64,000 nucleotides of DNA from Prunus persica (GCF_000346465.2 NC_034009.1:23862225-23926224), one strand, 5' to 3'; positions 46,506-60,299 are shown, counted from the stretch's first letter. Program-made: numbers and translations. Notes: generated from the letters alone by a model not told the origin.

Positions 46506-47812
46506 TCACTTGGGAGTAAAAGCCTGTTGCAAACACAACCAAAACAATCAAATGTTAGCCTCTAATTAAGCACCTGTAAATAGGTTTAACTCTAATTGAG
46601 TTGTACTAATTGCACTTACAGCAAAGATGGTGGCATGGCCCGGATCAGCAAGGTGAGCAAAGAGGTTGTCAATTGGGCCAGTGCCAGTGTAAATGTGTTG
46701 GAACCAAGCCCCCATCACAGCCAACATAGCCAGTCTCCCATTCTTAATCTCCTTTGTCCTCAGCTCCTTGACCTTTTCAGGTGAACCACTTCCCCATCCA
46801 AGTGGGTCAAACCAAAGCCCGCCTGGGTACCCAACATCTGTCCCGGTGAGCTTGTTGTTGGGGAAGATCGGGTCGGTGTTAACAGACCCAGGCTTGAGGA
46901 TGTCGGCCCATCTCCTGCCCTCGGCCCACCCAATCAAAACCAGCTCAACAACAAACAGAGTGGTGGTGTCTGTGAAGTACTCTTGTTCTCCAGCTGTGTA
47001 CCATGAAGGGGTGTTTAGAATGCCAATTTTGGTCAAGAATTCTGGGATGAAGATGCCAGCTGCACCTAACATAGCCCATCTGCAGTGTACAAGTTCTGCT
47101 TGCTGGTTCCATCTCAAGCTGTCAGGGTCAGATGCTGTTGCAATAGAACAAAGATTAGTCACAATTGAAGATTATGTGTTCATAAGGTTTATTATTAATA
47201 TTTGATGTTGACTTACAAAGACCAAGGGGATCAAAGCCAAAGTCTCCTGGGAGGCTGCATTATCATAGTATAAACACTTGATCAGAAACTAGCAAAGCAA
47301 GGGATATAAATTACAGGGAGAAGAGTATATATGGAGTAACAAACGCATACTTATGTTGTGCGATTGTGAATCTAGACCACATATTTAGACAAATGTCAAC
47401 CTGACTGACAATTTAATAAGAGAACATAATATTACTAAATATTTCGAACCGACCTTCCATCGAGCCATGGAGGAGGGGTGCTGCCTGGGAACCACAAGGG
47501 TCTATCAGGGTCAGCTGCAGCAGCACGTACTGTGAAAGATGTTGATGATCCAGAGGACGCTGTCAAGTTCCTCACTCTGAGCTTCCTCCCACCAAAGAAA
47601 GAAGCCTTTGTTGCTGCCAAAGTAGACCCAGCCTTCTGGGAGCTGCAGTATGATTTATGTCTTTCTTGTATTAATTAAACATGCAACTAAAACAGTCCAA
47701 ATTCAACTAAACCCTAAATTATATTATTAAAGTTTGCACGTAGCAGAACTTGCCTGGGAGAAGATATGGCAACGGCTGCAATGGCAGAAGAAGAAGCCCA
47801 AGCGGAAGCCAT
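46506..47812 (-). CDS. LHCA2: Photosystem I light-harvesting chlorophyll a/b protein (LHCA2)
   Basis: This is a thylakoid antenna protein that binds chlorophyll and carotenoid and feeds photosystem I. Exons are 47812-47754, 47642-47454, 47254-47217, 47134-46620 and 46523-46506 (272 aa). Intron 1 uses a GC donor (CCCAG|GCAAGT); the others are GT-AG. A Ser/Ala-rich transit peptide ([17 protein letters not shown]) leads to [20 protein letters not shown]. Helix 1 has [18 protein letters not shown], helix 2 has [15 protein letters not shown], and helix 3 has [20 protein letters not shown] with the generic chlorophyll ligand residues. The C terminus is HATIFAAFTPK. Helix sequences and termini match the LHCA2 class rather than LHCA1, 3 or 4. 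The close LHCA6 paralogue cannot be fully excluded. Confidence 0.95.
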
Positions 47813-47922
47813 TTGGAGATTGAGGCTTGTAACCAAATTTGCTTTGTTTGTTTGATCAGTGAAATTGTATGTGGCAATGGCCTAGAGATGTGAATGTGTT
47901 GCTAATGTAAGAATTGAAGGGG

Positions 47923-47957
47923 CTTATCTTAAAGGATAGGAGAGAGGTATCCGATTG
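47923..47957 (-). promoter_or_regulatory. LHCA2 promoter: CCAAT box and I-box (GATAAG)
   Basis: On the minus strand, CCAAT (47957-47953) is followed by GATAAG (47928-47923), about 111 bp before the ATG. CCAAT plus GATAAG is a standard light-responsive arrangement of LHC promoters. No obvious TATA box was found. Confidence 0.55.
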
Positions 47958-49614
47958 GCTTTTGGGCTGCCATGTGGCAAGTAGAATCTGATACGGGGCC
48001 CCAGTGAACCCTTCTCGTCCAGTTGTTGAGCTTACCTGGAATAATCACAGACTGGTGGTTCTCATTACAAGTCAGAATGACCAATATATCTAACAACTGA
48101 TTGCAACCAATGAGGCCTTGGTATAAGGGGACCCTATAGATTTCTGATATACTCATACAAGGTAAGGATTTTTTATCCAATGTAATATGTGTTTATATAA
48201 ATGTAACACATAAACACAATATTATTAACACAAAATGTACGAGAACAGCATCTTCTTTAAGTTTCATATTATTCTCACCCAAACCTAAAAGCCTAAATAT
48301 GGTCTTAATCATACACTTTTCTATTGATTCTTTTAATCAAAGTTCCGTATAGATGTCACATTATTAACTTTTAGAACTCATTTGGTAACCGTATTGGACC
48401 GTACTAGACCACGTTTAGTTTAGTTGTCTTAAAACGAATTCACTTGTATTGTAATGTACAGAGTTTGTAACCCTTTTTAGTAGATTTACATTTTTGGAGT
48501 TTAGAATTTGAAGTATGGAGTTTAAGATTTGAATTTGAACATTTTTTTCACATAGGACATGTCATGGTTACTTACATTACGTATAGGCCTTAACGAAAAA
48601 GAAGAAAAGGAACATGATATTGCTGTGTGGGCTTGTTTAAGAAAACATAACTTCCGAGATGGATTTCAGACCTTCCATCACAAGAAGCCCAGCTGAGATT
48701 CATTGGGTCAGGAGGACCAAGTGTTCAACCAAGCATACAAAATCAAACAAAGGGATGGTAGGACCTGAAGTTCCAAGTAGCTTTAAAATGGAATTCAAGA
48801 ATAATGCAAAGAGCTGAGCCCAAGCAAAAAGGCTAAAAGCCGCTTTAAAATGAATCACTTTTATTCCGTGTCCTTTTGGCACTTTGGGGAAAGAGTGTTT
48901 GTTACTCAAGTAATGAACACAAACCAACTGTAAAAAATCATTAGGGAAGAAAGGGAAAGAACCCAAATGATCCAACTGCAGCTAGATCAAACCCAAAACA
49001 TTCAATAATTTCAGTGGAGAAGTCAAATTATGTGGATTAAAGCACAAAAGTTTTGACTTTTGACAGCATATGGCAACTCACACCCAGATATGCAATGGAA
49101 GAGTAAATCTGTAAATGGCTTCTCCACCCACAATGATGAAAACTTTTCAATCATGCAAGGATAAAAGGTAAATAAAAACCATGTATCAATCAAGGTTTAC
49201 TGAGACATAATTATCCAAAAATTCACCCCATCAGATAAAGCAACCGACCAGGAAATCTGGTTTGGTAGAAAATAAGCCTTTTAAGGAAGCAAATGGTGGT
49301 TAGCAGATTTGGGTTAACGTAATTAGTGATTGTTTTGAGGTCTGCCAACAACATCAAAGCATGTTTGATATAAAAAAGGATTTATCGTCCAATCCAGTTT
49401 AAGAGCTTAAGCCAAATCTTTATGTTCTCCTTCACTTTGGATTCCTTCTCTATGATTTTTCCATGCAACCATGTGCTGGCTATTACCAATGCAATTATGT
49501 CTCTCAAGAAATTATAGCATATAAAAACGGTGTCGTAATTATGTCCCGTAGAATAATTATATAACATTACAAAACCACAAATAATTATAAACTTTGATTG
49601 GCATACAATTCTAC

Positions 49615-49636
49615 ATATATATATATATATATATAT
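49615..49636. repeat. (AT)11 microsatellite
   Basis: Pure AT dinucleotide run in gene-poor DNA. Confidence 0.9.
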
Positions 49637-51667
49637 CTCTCTCCTCTCTCATCCTTTTTTTTCAAATTGCTTGTTAATTGCGGGGTCAACAAGCGAAGAC
49701 GCAGTCCTATGAATCATTGTATTTGGTTGACGAGTGTGAATTAGAAAGTAAATAATAAAAAGAAACCGAGTCCCAGAGAGAGTTATTGTTCTGAAAGTAC
49801 TAAAATGATGCACCTGCGAAAAGCTAATTATATTATTGTGTCGGATTTTATTTCTGAATTGGACCCAAATAATATCATGCTGCTTCACAATTTATGTTCA
49901 CACCAGTCATCATGCAGTCACATGCATTTGCTATCGGTGATGAATTTTGTTTCAAGGATTGTGATTAATGGTGGGGGCAAATCCTATGCCAATAATGACC
50001 CTGTTTTGTAGCTGGATAGTACATTGCAAGGTAGTATAATTCATGGCGGTAAACTGGTAATCACTACATAATTGTGTTTTGGCAGATCAAAAACCTACTC
50101 TGGAGTCACCTTTTCCCCTAGCCGAAACACAAAATGGAAAAGTTAAAGGAGAAAATCTTGCGTGTAACCGATTATATATATGTAACCAAGAAGTCTATTC
50201 TTGTGAACCAAATGCATATACTTTGTTTACTTTAAAAACTTGTAAGAGCCTGAAATTTTATGGTTGACCCCATCATCACATATCTTTTTATATATATTAA
50301 TTAGTTTTAAGCCATAGATTTATTTAGTAACCTTGACACCATTCTAATTATATAATTGATTGAAAATTATACTATACAATCGAAATTGACTTAGAATTGG
50401 TTTGTAAGTGCAATAGTTTCCACCTTCTCCTAAGTGCAAGCAAACGATACAAAGAAGGGAGATGATATGATTGATGTGGCACCATCACATTTATTACCCA
50501 ATTGTTTGTTTTCCAAGTACTACCATTTAGGGTTCATGTCAAGTAGGTAGTTCATTTTAGCCCTAGCTACGTACCCTCCCATAAACCTACAAACTACAAG
50601 GACTAAGAGAGAAGTGTGACTTGTCAATCGGGTCGATGAATCGAAAAGAAAATATGCGGAGGATGAACGAAAGGACTATTTGGTAAGGTCATAATCTTTG
50701 ATTATTGCAACATGGTGATGTTTACTTAAGTTAAGATTAGATGCCGACCAAACATCAGGGTTTTGTATGCTTTATCTGTAATGATGCAACCATTGCTTCT
50801 TGTACCACCTAATCTCCCCCTCTTTCTATCTCCATTTGGATGAGAACAACATACGACCCCTTGTCGGCTCTTTGGACGGCTGGTTACTTTCATCATGTTA
50901 CATGTATGTTGTTCCCATTAGTCAAGAGTCAACCTTATATTATATCAAATTAAAAACCATTAGCGGGTAATAATACAGATTAATTATTGCCGATAGCGAA
51001 TCGGCATGAGTTTTATCTGTAAGTCAATTATAGAAAAATTGAAGCCAACAAATTGGTTAGATAAAATGGAGCTCTCAAGCATGACGAACAACCTGAAATC
51101 CGTGAAGATGCATGCATATGTTAAGAGCCAAAGGGAAGCTATATAGCGGCATTATCGTGTTGGCTTAACACAATTTTCTTCTGAATTTTTTATATGGGAT
51201 TTGTGTATTTTAGGTGCATGCCATATGTTTGGGCTTGGAAGTTGGACGTTTAACTATTTTCTATTCATTCTTTAACTTTGCTTTCGAGTTTGGATATGAA
51301 AGTCTGCGTTTTTAATTTATTTTTTTTTGTGTGAAATGACGTGGGGTTTTATGCTACTACATAAACAAAGTCAGAAAGAGACGTGCATATATATTTTTAT
51401 CGAGTCACAATTTGGAAGGAATGTTACATGCTAATTAATTCACTTCTAGAAGCTGTTACATCAAAATCACAACAACCCTAGCTAAATCCTCCAAGAAGTT
51501 AACATATATTTGATATGTCCCAAACGTTCTAGTTTGTGGGGGGAAATAGAGAAAGGGTGGAAGCATGAATTGGATTGGAGAACAGATATTGGTGCAATCC
51601 CATTCATTCCTCAGCTGCTATAGAATGGTAATTTTTATAATGACCAACTTTTCGGTACGATCGATTG

Positions 51668-51700
<33 letters not shown>
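51668..51700. repeat. (AAC)11 microsatellite
   Basis: Pure trinucleotide run; no coding frame is associated. Confidence 0.9.
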
Positions 51701-53150
51701 AAAAGGTTTTGAGAAATTGCTGTGCATATGATAACTTCTTTCTAATTATGTGTTTTTCTTCTTCTTCAAGTTATTAAAGATTTCCTGGTTTGTAGAAGAA
51801 GCTAAGGGAATACATAGTACGTATAATGATTGATACATGACTAGTACGTACGAAAAGAGGGAAGACAAGAGTACTTGATGTATTTCCAACAAAATGTTGG
51901 AATTGAAAAATGAATTAGGATTACCCATATCATAACTACAAATGATAATGTTGGGAAAAATTTAGTAACGCTCCTGAATTTTGGACCATATTTCACTTAA
52001 TTTGCACTATGAACCTTCAATTTAGTTTTGAGACCCCCTGACAGTCAATCACGTCACAATTGTTAGCCATTTTTTATCATGTGTGGGGATGTGTAAGAAT
52101 GTAAATGAAAATGTCCCACATTGGAAAATTGAGAAATTTAGCAATGACTTATAAGGAGTTGGGCTACTCCCCTTATTGTCAATTGGTTTTGTGATGAAAC
52201 CTCAATTTCCTTCTATTTAGAGTTTAAAATGTAACACGGCCTATAATTTAGAGGGCATTGTGGCCCTCATTAAGGGGCAAGGACCTAAATATTTTTAATC
52301 ATCGACATATAAATTGGTTGTAGAAATCTTAGAATAGTTAGCTGTCGTAAACTCTAATTCAACGAAAGATTAACCTCTTTGAATCCAATGACTTGAGTGG
52401 AGGTCAACTTCTTTAATTTTCATTCACATAAGGGATGTCCAAGGAATGGCCAACAACAAGCAATGTTACCACATCATCACCTTAACCCCTTGTTTTTCAC
52501 ATTCCAAACTTTGAAATTTTAATTTCTAGTTCCTCATGTTACGCCGCAAGCAATCATGCCCAAAAAAAATGAGAAAAGTGGGGCATGTTCCTTAGAAAAA
52601 TTCTTCACTAGTACCATAAATGTCACATCCCAAACGGCGTTATTTCCTTGTCGTATTGAATCATAAATACGTCGCGGTTCAATACATTTTTTCACAAAAC
52701 AACGTCAAGAAATAAGAAAAGAGAAAAAGAAAAGAAAAGAAATAGAGTTAATGTACCCATAATTGTCGTAGCCCCCCATGTGGATGATTTGAAATAAGAT
52801 TATTGAGTCGTTGTTATGTAGAAACTGAGGAAATTTTAGAGACCTAGTGTGATTAAAAATTTAAACTTGAAAGGGGCCGGTTTGAAAAGTTAATGGCGTT
52901 GGCTTAAATTAGTGGGTGTTGTTGGCCAAAAAGCCCCCACAATCTAGTTTTGTCTGCTTCAGTTTGACCAAACAAGAGTGTTTTGATACTAATAAAGTAT
53001 TTAATCTTTTTTAACTCCAAGGAACAGAGAATGTTACATGCCTTAAAAAAGACTCAAAAAACAAATAAATTAGGGCATGCAGCACGTGTGGTCTCTCAGT
53101 GAGATATTGCGCAGCAAAGGAGGCACGAGGGAGGGAGGGTGGATGGAATC

Positions 53151-53152
<2 letters not shown>

Positions 53153-53218
<66 letters not shown>
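53153..53218. repeat. (GA)33 microsatellite
   Basis: Pure GA run of 66 bp. It creates long Glu-Arg and Leu-Ser frames on both strands that are not genes. Confidence 0.97.
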
Positions 53219-53226
<8 letters not shown>

Positions 53227-53583
53227 TGAAGGAGAGGAAGAGAGAGGTAGACGCCAAATGCGTCAAGCAACATCCTTAATTTCCTCTCCCTAATCCCATT
53301 TATAGTTCGTTACGCTAAATTCTCACAAATCCCTATGTTTTAATTAACTTAGGAATGAGAATGATGGAATTTTACGCTACCTTGAGCTGCCATCTTGTTT
53401 TTTTAATTTACGAAATCCCTTTTTTAAATTCATAATCGTAAATTATAATTTATAATTTATAATTGCATGCATGCAGCTAACCCTCTCCACTTTAATCCTT
53501 TTTTTCTTTTTTGTTTTGTTTTGTTTTGGGGTCTCTTTTAATTTGGTTATAAGGGTTGTTAAAGCCTCTCGTCAAGGGTTATA

Positions 53584-53799
53584 ATGGAAAACTTGAATTT
53601 CAATTGTTTTTGTTTGGTTATTTTGGCAAGTTTCTTAGTTGGAAATGTACTTAGAGCTCAAGAGAGTAAAAACGTGAACAATCAGATAACATTTGCGAGG
53701 AGGGTGGCATGTCATCTTGGTCTTATTGACATAACGTTAATGCTTTCCCTTGTGGTGGTTCTGTTTGGGTTAGCAACCCTCCACATAAGTAAGCTGTAA
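53584..53799 (+). CDS. Hypothetical small secreted or anchored protein
   Basis: A 71-aa frame starts ATGGAAAACT. It has an N-terminal signal-like stretch (CFCLVILASFLVGNVLRA, possible cleavage after RA-Q), a short polar core and a C-terminal hydrophobic run (DITLMLSLVVVLFGLATL). This layout resembles small GPI-anchored peptides, but the core lacks Pro/Hyp repeats. No known family is recognised, and it may be chance. Confidence 0.25.
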   Translation: MENLNFNCFCLVILASFLVGNVLRAQESKNVNNQITFARRVACHLGLIDITLMLSLVVVLFGLATLHISKL

Positions 53800-56700
53800 A
53801 ACAAATGTAAAAAAGTAGTAAAACTTTAACCCTCAAATAGATGGCAAAATTAACGAAATGTGATGGAACGACTTATCAATTAGCACAACTGAGAGAGTTA
53901 GATTCAGGTATAAATTCTAGGACCATTGAAGTTAAAAGTCCCAAAGTAAAAATATGTAAAAGTAAAGAAACCCTTGTGTGCCCACGATGAGAAATGTATA
54001 GATATTTTGTTCCACCCACTCCACACATGCTCATCAACCTTATCTGATCCACAATCAAACCAAATAGAAACAGTATATATAGAAAACTCTTGAAGTGCAA
54101 GGGTGAAAAGCTTTGTGGCTAATTCTAATTTTTCACCACCACGCGGGGTTCTCCGATTGGCTGACCTAAGAATCAAAAGGTCGCTTATAGATATAGCTAG
54201 GGTGAGGCCAGGAGACAGTAATATAATTACTATACTTAAGAAATAAGAATAGCCATAAAATGGATGTGTTGGGGAACATTATGACTGCATAGTTTCCCAT
54301 CATTTTCTTTTTCTTTTTTCTTTTTTTTTGGGTTTTTGAAGTTCACTTACCATGCACGTAAAGGCGAAATTGTACTTGTCCCGGGACTAGGAAGCATAAA
54401 GCAACCCCAGTACGCCTTGCTTGCACGGCGAAGCAGTGTGTGAAACGGATGGATGGATATGGAAGAATGAAAAATCCAATTATACCCCTGGTCCCTCAAC
54501 TGCATAGATCAAATATCCATTCGAGGGATGTTTCTGTCATTTCAATCTCATCCATTTTCTGTCACACAAAGTTCCCAAAATGGAAGACTGAGCCTAGTCG
54601 TGATGAATTGTCACACGAAGTGGCAGGAGGGGGAAGCAACGTAAAAAGACTTCCACCTCACCTCTCTCTCTCTCTCTGGCAGAGAGACAGAAGAAGCGTG
54701 AGTGAGGTAGGCGTGTGAATTCATATAATTATTTAATTTCTAGCTCCACTTGTGCGAGAAGAAGAATAAAAAGCAAAAGACTATGCAAATCAACGTCCTC
54801 TACTCATCACATGGTCTAAAAGTCCCAGTCAAAGCCTGTCAGTCTTGACTTTTGTGGAAAATATATGATATATCCATTGACGTGTGATCAACTGTAGCAT
54901 CTGCATCTACGGCTCAGATTACACGTGCATGGCAAATCCAATAGCTATTATTAGGGTAGGGTTTTGTCGACATGCAAATTCAAGACGCATAAAAACACTG
55001 AGTTAGTCGACGTTGATTAGGTCAATTGATCAGGATAGTAAATTTAATTTTGTAGAAGTGTTTTAGTCTTTTTAACTAGCAAGAGAGGGACTTTTTCCAT
55101 TATGAGTAATCATCAGCTTGGGATATTCAAGACCCACGATCAAGGACTTGATCACCACAATGTGACTGTGGTTCAAAACTAATATATCTTATTAGTCTCT
55201 TCAATCATAGTCATCGTTCTATAAAGATTTTATTTTACTTTTTTTGTTAGCAAGTTTTTCAAGGCCACCGCCACGTACGTATGTTAAACAAGCAAGCAAG
55301 CGAGTAAAAATAAAAATATGGGTTGGCTTGGTCCATACTCAACCATGGCACAACAAGTCACGTGCGCATGCCTTGCAATTCATTTGATTTTCTACACCAT
55401 TTACGATTACGAGGGTCCCTAAAGAACTGGCAAATGCGTTAAGCAACATCCTCTGCTCTGTCTCCTTCAAATTCCTCTGTTTATATAAATAAAATAAAAT
55501 AAGACGTCTTTCTTTTTATTTTCCAATGTACGGAACGAAGAATAAGATTGACATTTCTCTACGTCAAACCCTTGTCCAAAATATCGCCAAGTAACCAAGT
55601 TCATTGTAGATTTCTTTCTAGTTTGTCTCTAGCTATGTATACATATATTCTTTTCTTAGTCCAGCCAATTTATAATTTGTTGTCTCTTTTTGTACACCAA
55701 CATCCACAACCCACTTTCCCTCTACGTGTACAAAACTTTGCCACAACACATGTTTTTGGTGGTACCAAAAGTGAGGCACAATTGGCAAAACATATGGCAC
55801 GTAGTGCAATATCTACTTGAAGGGGAGGAGAAATTAGAAAAAGAGGATCACACACAAATGGATAACATGGAAATCCTCCAATTTTATTTTGCAGATAAAA
55901 GTTAATGCTTCTATCTCTACAATGGGTTTGTTTAAGCCACATATATTCTTCCATAAGACTGTGGTGTATTACGAGCCACCAAGTATACTTATCGGTTTAT
56001 CTCATATATTCGTGAAGTTAGTCTAAATGATAAGGTGGGGTTGGGTTTTACACACACACTTGCCAAGATGTTATGAAAATTCAAACTTAAGACAATTAAT
56101 TTATAAATTAAGGTTATTTTCCATTGAACTAGACCTCTTAACTAGCCACGAACTTTTTGTACGTGGTCCACCGTCCATACAAAAGAAAAAACATTGGCAT
56201 AAAACAATGCATTCATTTTAATGAACGAATTAATCAGTATTTGTCTACAATAGTTGAACCTTGCCGGTGGGGAATCAAAAAGTTGTTAAATATCATTGTC
56301 GAATTAATTAAGCTCCCCTATCATTTCATCTCTAATTGAAAATACAAATATAAAAGCTAGATGCTTATAGTTTTGAAAAATCCAAATTTTATTTTTAAAT
56401 ATTTGAGATTTTGGGTATTAATAATGATCACAATCTGTTTTTGAGTGAAGAAGTGGAAAGTGAGAAACGTATCACTTGAGCCGAGGTGGTGAGATACCCC
56501 AAGGGACTGGGCGGCCTCCATGCCGTGCCTTGACAAAGATTCAACGTCACAGCCCAACACAAACGGCTGTTACATAACGTGCCGTTAAACGCGTTGACTT
56601 GTAGACTTTTATTTTGAGAATTTTTCTTTTTTTACTGTACTACTGTTGGGATCGAATTGCGACACCTATGCGGTTTGAGCTTCAAATTTTGTCTTCCGTG

Positions 56701-59700
56701 GCAAGTGAACTAGGTGCCACCACTTTGCCACTGATAGCCAAAAGCGCTGCCACGTGTCGATTGGAGAAAAGAGGCGTGCATCAGCCAGAGGGAACTACTC
56801 ACCTGTCTCATAAACCCCAACAATAGTGGGTCCCGCCGTAACAGCTCCCCTTCCCTTTAACAGATTCTGTCCAAATTTAACGGAAAGGTATGCTCTTCTG
56901 CTTGGCCTTTCTTGGACCCTACCTTATGAGACGGTGGCTTCCCCGTTCATCTTGCTACAGATCGTATTGGCTTATGTGTCATGCATGCACACTCAACACC
57001 ATCATCATCTTACCGTCAATTTAATATAATATCGTATAAATACAACTGGAAAATGAATAAAACTAGGGTCCCATGAAGATCGCGAAACTACCCGAATATA
57101 CGACTCTCTATTACTAACATCGATATTGTCTTAAATATACCTCCATGCATTAGTCCGACAAGTGAGAGGTTTTATAAAAAAGGTTAAATGTTGCTAGCAT
57201 TGGGACTTTACATGAGTGAAGAAGGTATACTTACTCTTAATATAATATGATTTGGATTACCATGACCAAGATATTTATAGCCAGGTGATCGATGATCGGC
57301 TTATTCAGTAAAATCTAGGATCACTGTGGTGCCACGTGGAGTTACACTTGAAATGCACTCCAAGATAAAGTAACATGAACACGTGAACGTGAATTAGGAG
57401 TGAAAACTAAATCACCGGATTGAGTGCTAATTTGTTGTGTGATTAAATTAATTTACACGGCAGCTAAGTGTGCTTTGCGTTGGTTTACTTACTTAATCAT
57501 ACTGCGCGACAAAGCTATCACGTGACCCTTTGCTTTTGCCTTTTGCATGTCTTGTTGTAAATTTTATTTTACTGCTACAAATCTTTTTATTTACTTGCTT
57601 CTCAAACCACCTCAATACATACCCCACAAGGGGTTTAATTAACTAATAAAATATTTAAATAATAATAATTATTAAAAAAGAAAGTGGGTTAGCCTTTAAA
57701 AAAAAAAAAAAAAAAAAATTCATATTCATTCGCTCTTTATCCCTGTAGTGGAAAAGGTATCAGAAAGCATGGAGGAGCGAGGAGGCCAGCTCTCCACCTT
57801 TGCTTCCAAATCCAAATTACTTAGTGTTATCTTAGCTAAAGCGAGAGGAATTTCTCACTGCGAGCCCACCACGTGTCGCTTGCACAAAAACCCTAATCCA
57901 AATCCAGAGTCTAGGAATGAAAATATCTCAAATTATGCCACATGAGGTGTCAGCGTCAAACAACTTGCATGCAACCAAATATTCTGCAACTATATATAAA
58001 TATTAATATTACCCTGACGTGTACTGTGGGAATATATTTTAAGATCCTAAGTACTCCCAGCCGATCATGACACATCACTAAATCAGGCAGCGTAAGGGAT
58101 TAAGACAAGTGATCAATTTGTAAAAGGATAATGTCGCAATACAATCCTTGTATTCAAATTGAACAACAATGACATAATTACATGCATACGCCCATATTCT
58201 TATCGCATATACGAATGTTTCTAAAATTTAACACTATTAAATTAAAACATGTATACGTACCTCTTGGATATATATCAATCCTTCAAATTCCAATACAAAT
58301 ATTTTGATTCAATTTGATTGGTGGCCTGCTTAATTAGTATTGTAGACATTTTGACGGGTAAAAGAGCAATTCAACTCGTTATAAGCTCATATAAGTTGCG
58401 TTAACTTTTCGACGTGAGAACTTTTTACATCCTCAAATTTAGTTTGCTTTTCAATTAAAGGGTATCTTGTGATTTTATTCAGTTAAACAATGACTAAAAC
58501 CTCTGCTAACAAAAGGGGTTAGCAAATTGTAAAGGTGAGCTGAAATGCCTTGTAAAATCCGACTCAGTGTTTCTCTAAATAAATAAGTACAGAAAACTCT
58601 GTTAGTCAAGCCGCTTCTTCATTTTAAATGATTGATTAGCAATCCAACACTTGCCAATTATGTATGAGAGAGAGAGGTGGCAAAGTAAGATACGAGATGG
58701 AAAATAATTGGAGAGATCATCGAACAAGGTCCTGAGCTATCCCATCGAAGAGACAAAAAACAAGAACAAAATCCGCAGCTAAATCTTGTTTAAGGACTTA
58801 AAGAAAATGACTCCACGAGAAAAATTGGAAACACAAGTGGCTCGTGTCTTTGACTCCTTCAAGTTGAAGCCATTGAATTTTTATGGAGTTAAATAATTTA
58901 GCGTACGACAACACCCCTTCTTGTAAGTTAAGGAACCAACTAATCCCATTCCCAACATAAATTTGGAGATCATGCTTATCACCTATAGGGCTACAGGCCT
59001 ACAACTTGGTCAACCACTTAAACACATTACTGCCTGCCCACATAACTATTAACTAAACTCCAATAATTAACGTCAAATCATTTTGCTAATAATCCTATCT
59101 ATCAAACCGGCCAACTACAAACTCATTAATTTCCCTGGAATTAATATTTTATAGAAATCCACTGATATTAAAATAAAATAAAAACCATGCTGCCCTAGAT
59201 AGAATTGTATAATTATCTTGGATTGGATGCCTTGGAATTTTGAATTCAAATAATTTAGTGGGAGAATAGTCGCTAATTTTTTGTTTGTTTTGGATGTTTT
59301 CTGTGGTTTAAGTCGTCTATCCCTCTGCCCTACAGATTTTTATAATACATGAACCTCAACCCAATCTCCTCCACGGAAAAATATTGTTATTTACTTGCGT
59401 AGTTCTAGATTTTTTGTTATTACGTTTTAGCAACACTGCCCGATTGATCCACTTTTATAATTTATTGGTCACAACCTCGAGTTGAAACTTGGGACAAATT
59501 AGTCGGTATTAACTTATGAGGTTACTCTCATCAATTTAGAGCACTTACGTAATCGTAACAACAATATAATCGAATTCTTACAATCAAGTGAGTGCTCCAA
59601 ATTAGTGTCAACTTTCATTATAACTTAGGAGAGATAACTACACTTTAAGGTGTAATATTAATCATAAATTATAAAACCCTAAACACTCTCAGCCAATTTG

Positions 59701-60241
59701 GGTTGCTTTCTTAAGTTATTAAACTCCTAAGGGCTTGCCGGAATGAGAATCAAAAAATATATATATATTTGAGAAAATAAGAGGGGATAATTATGGATCC
59801 GAATTCACGCAATAATTGGGGAAAGTGAAAGAGCAGAGAGAGAGAGAGGATAAGTAAAAGTCACTCAGTTTCTTTATTCATTCCATTCCATGTAGTTTTT
59901 TTTATTTCTACTTTTGATCGACATGTAGCTCTATAGTTGGATATAGATGGGAACTTACGAGTGGGGCATGGAGTGTAAGACTATAGATGGATAAATTGAA
60001 CTCAATGGTCTTTGAGTCTTGACCAATATTCCAAGTTAACCTAACCACACGCATATATTTTTGGTCTTTTTGGAACCAAATCGGCTTCGTTGATCGCGGG
60101 TGCCGTTTTGACATGATGGATGATGGATGATGGCTTAGGAAGGAGGAGCAGGAGCACAGGAGGTTGGCAACAACAACACGGCCCATTCTTTGTCCCTACG
60201 ATGTACGGACCCCACTCCCCTCCCCCTTCCCCTCCCGATGC

Positions 60242-60299
60242 TTTATATAGATAGGGCCCCACGTCCCACCTAGCTAGGGCAGGAAAGGAGAGACACGTG
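60242..60299 (-). promoter_or_regulatory. Orphan promoter-like block, minus strand
   Basis: Read on the minus strand: CACGTG (60299-60294), two GGGCCC-like elements, then CTATATAAAGC (TATA near 60250-60242). This spacing is right for a start near 60215. A 92-codon frame (60186-59908) and others lie downstream, but none resembles a known protein. The transcript could be non-coding. Confidence 0.35.

Larger units (their letters stand above)
47960..53082. other. Gene-poor AT-rich region
   Basis: I see no gene here. It holds an (AT)11 tract (49615-49636), an (AAC)n tract (51668-51700) and, at about 52085-52250, a sequence starting TGTCCCACATTGGAAAATTG that resembles old LTR fragments common in rosids. 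The reading frames are short and unlike known families. Confidence 0.5.
53083..60299. promoter_or_regulatory. Cluster of nine CACGTG (G-box/ABRE) sites
   Basis: Palindromic CACGTG occurs at 53083, 54922, 55359, 56751, 57333, 57380, 57519, 57870 and 60294. Five are within 56751-57875. Several have ABRE flanks (GCCACGTGTC at 56749, CCACGTGTCG at 57869). About one would be expected by chance in AT-rich DNA of this length. Their target gene is unknown; the F-box gene is the nearest confident gene. Confidence 0.5.

Noticed and set aside
46693..47205. 170-aa plus-strand frame
   Set aside because: Antisense shadow of LHCA2 exon 4.
53070..53293. Leu-Ser and Glu-Arg repeat frames
   Set aside because: Produced entirely by the GA microsatellite.
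56614..56826. 70-aa frame, possible transposon protein
   Set aside because: No motif; short frame in gene-poor DNA.
57748..57945. 65-aa frame starting MEKVSESMEERGG
   Set aside because: No family resemblance, low-complexity C terminus, no promoter or splice context.
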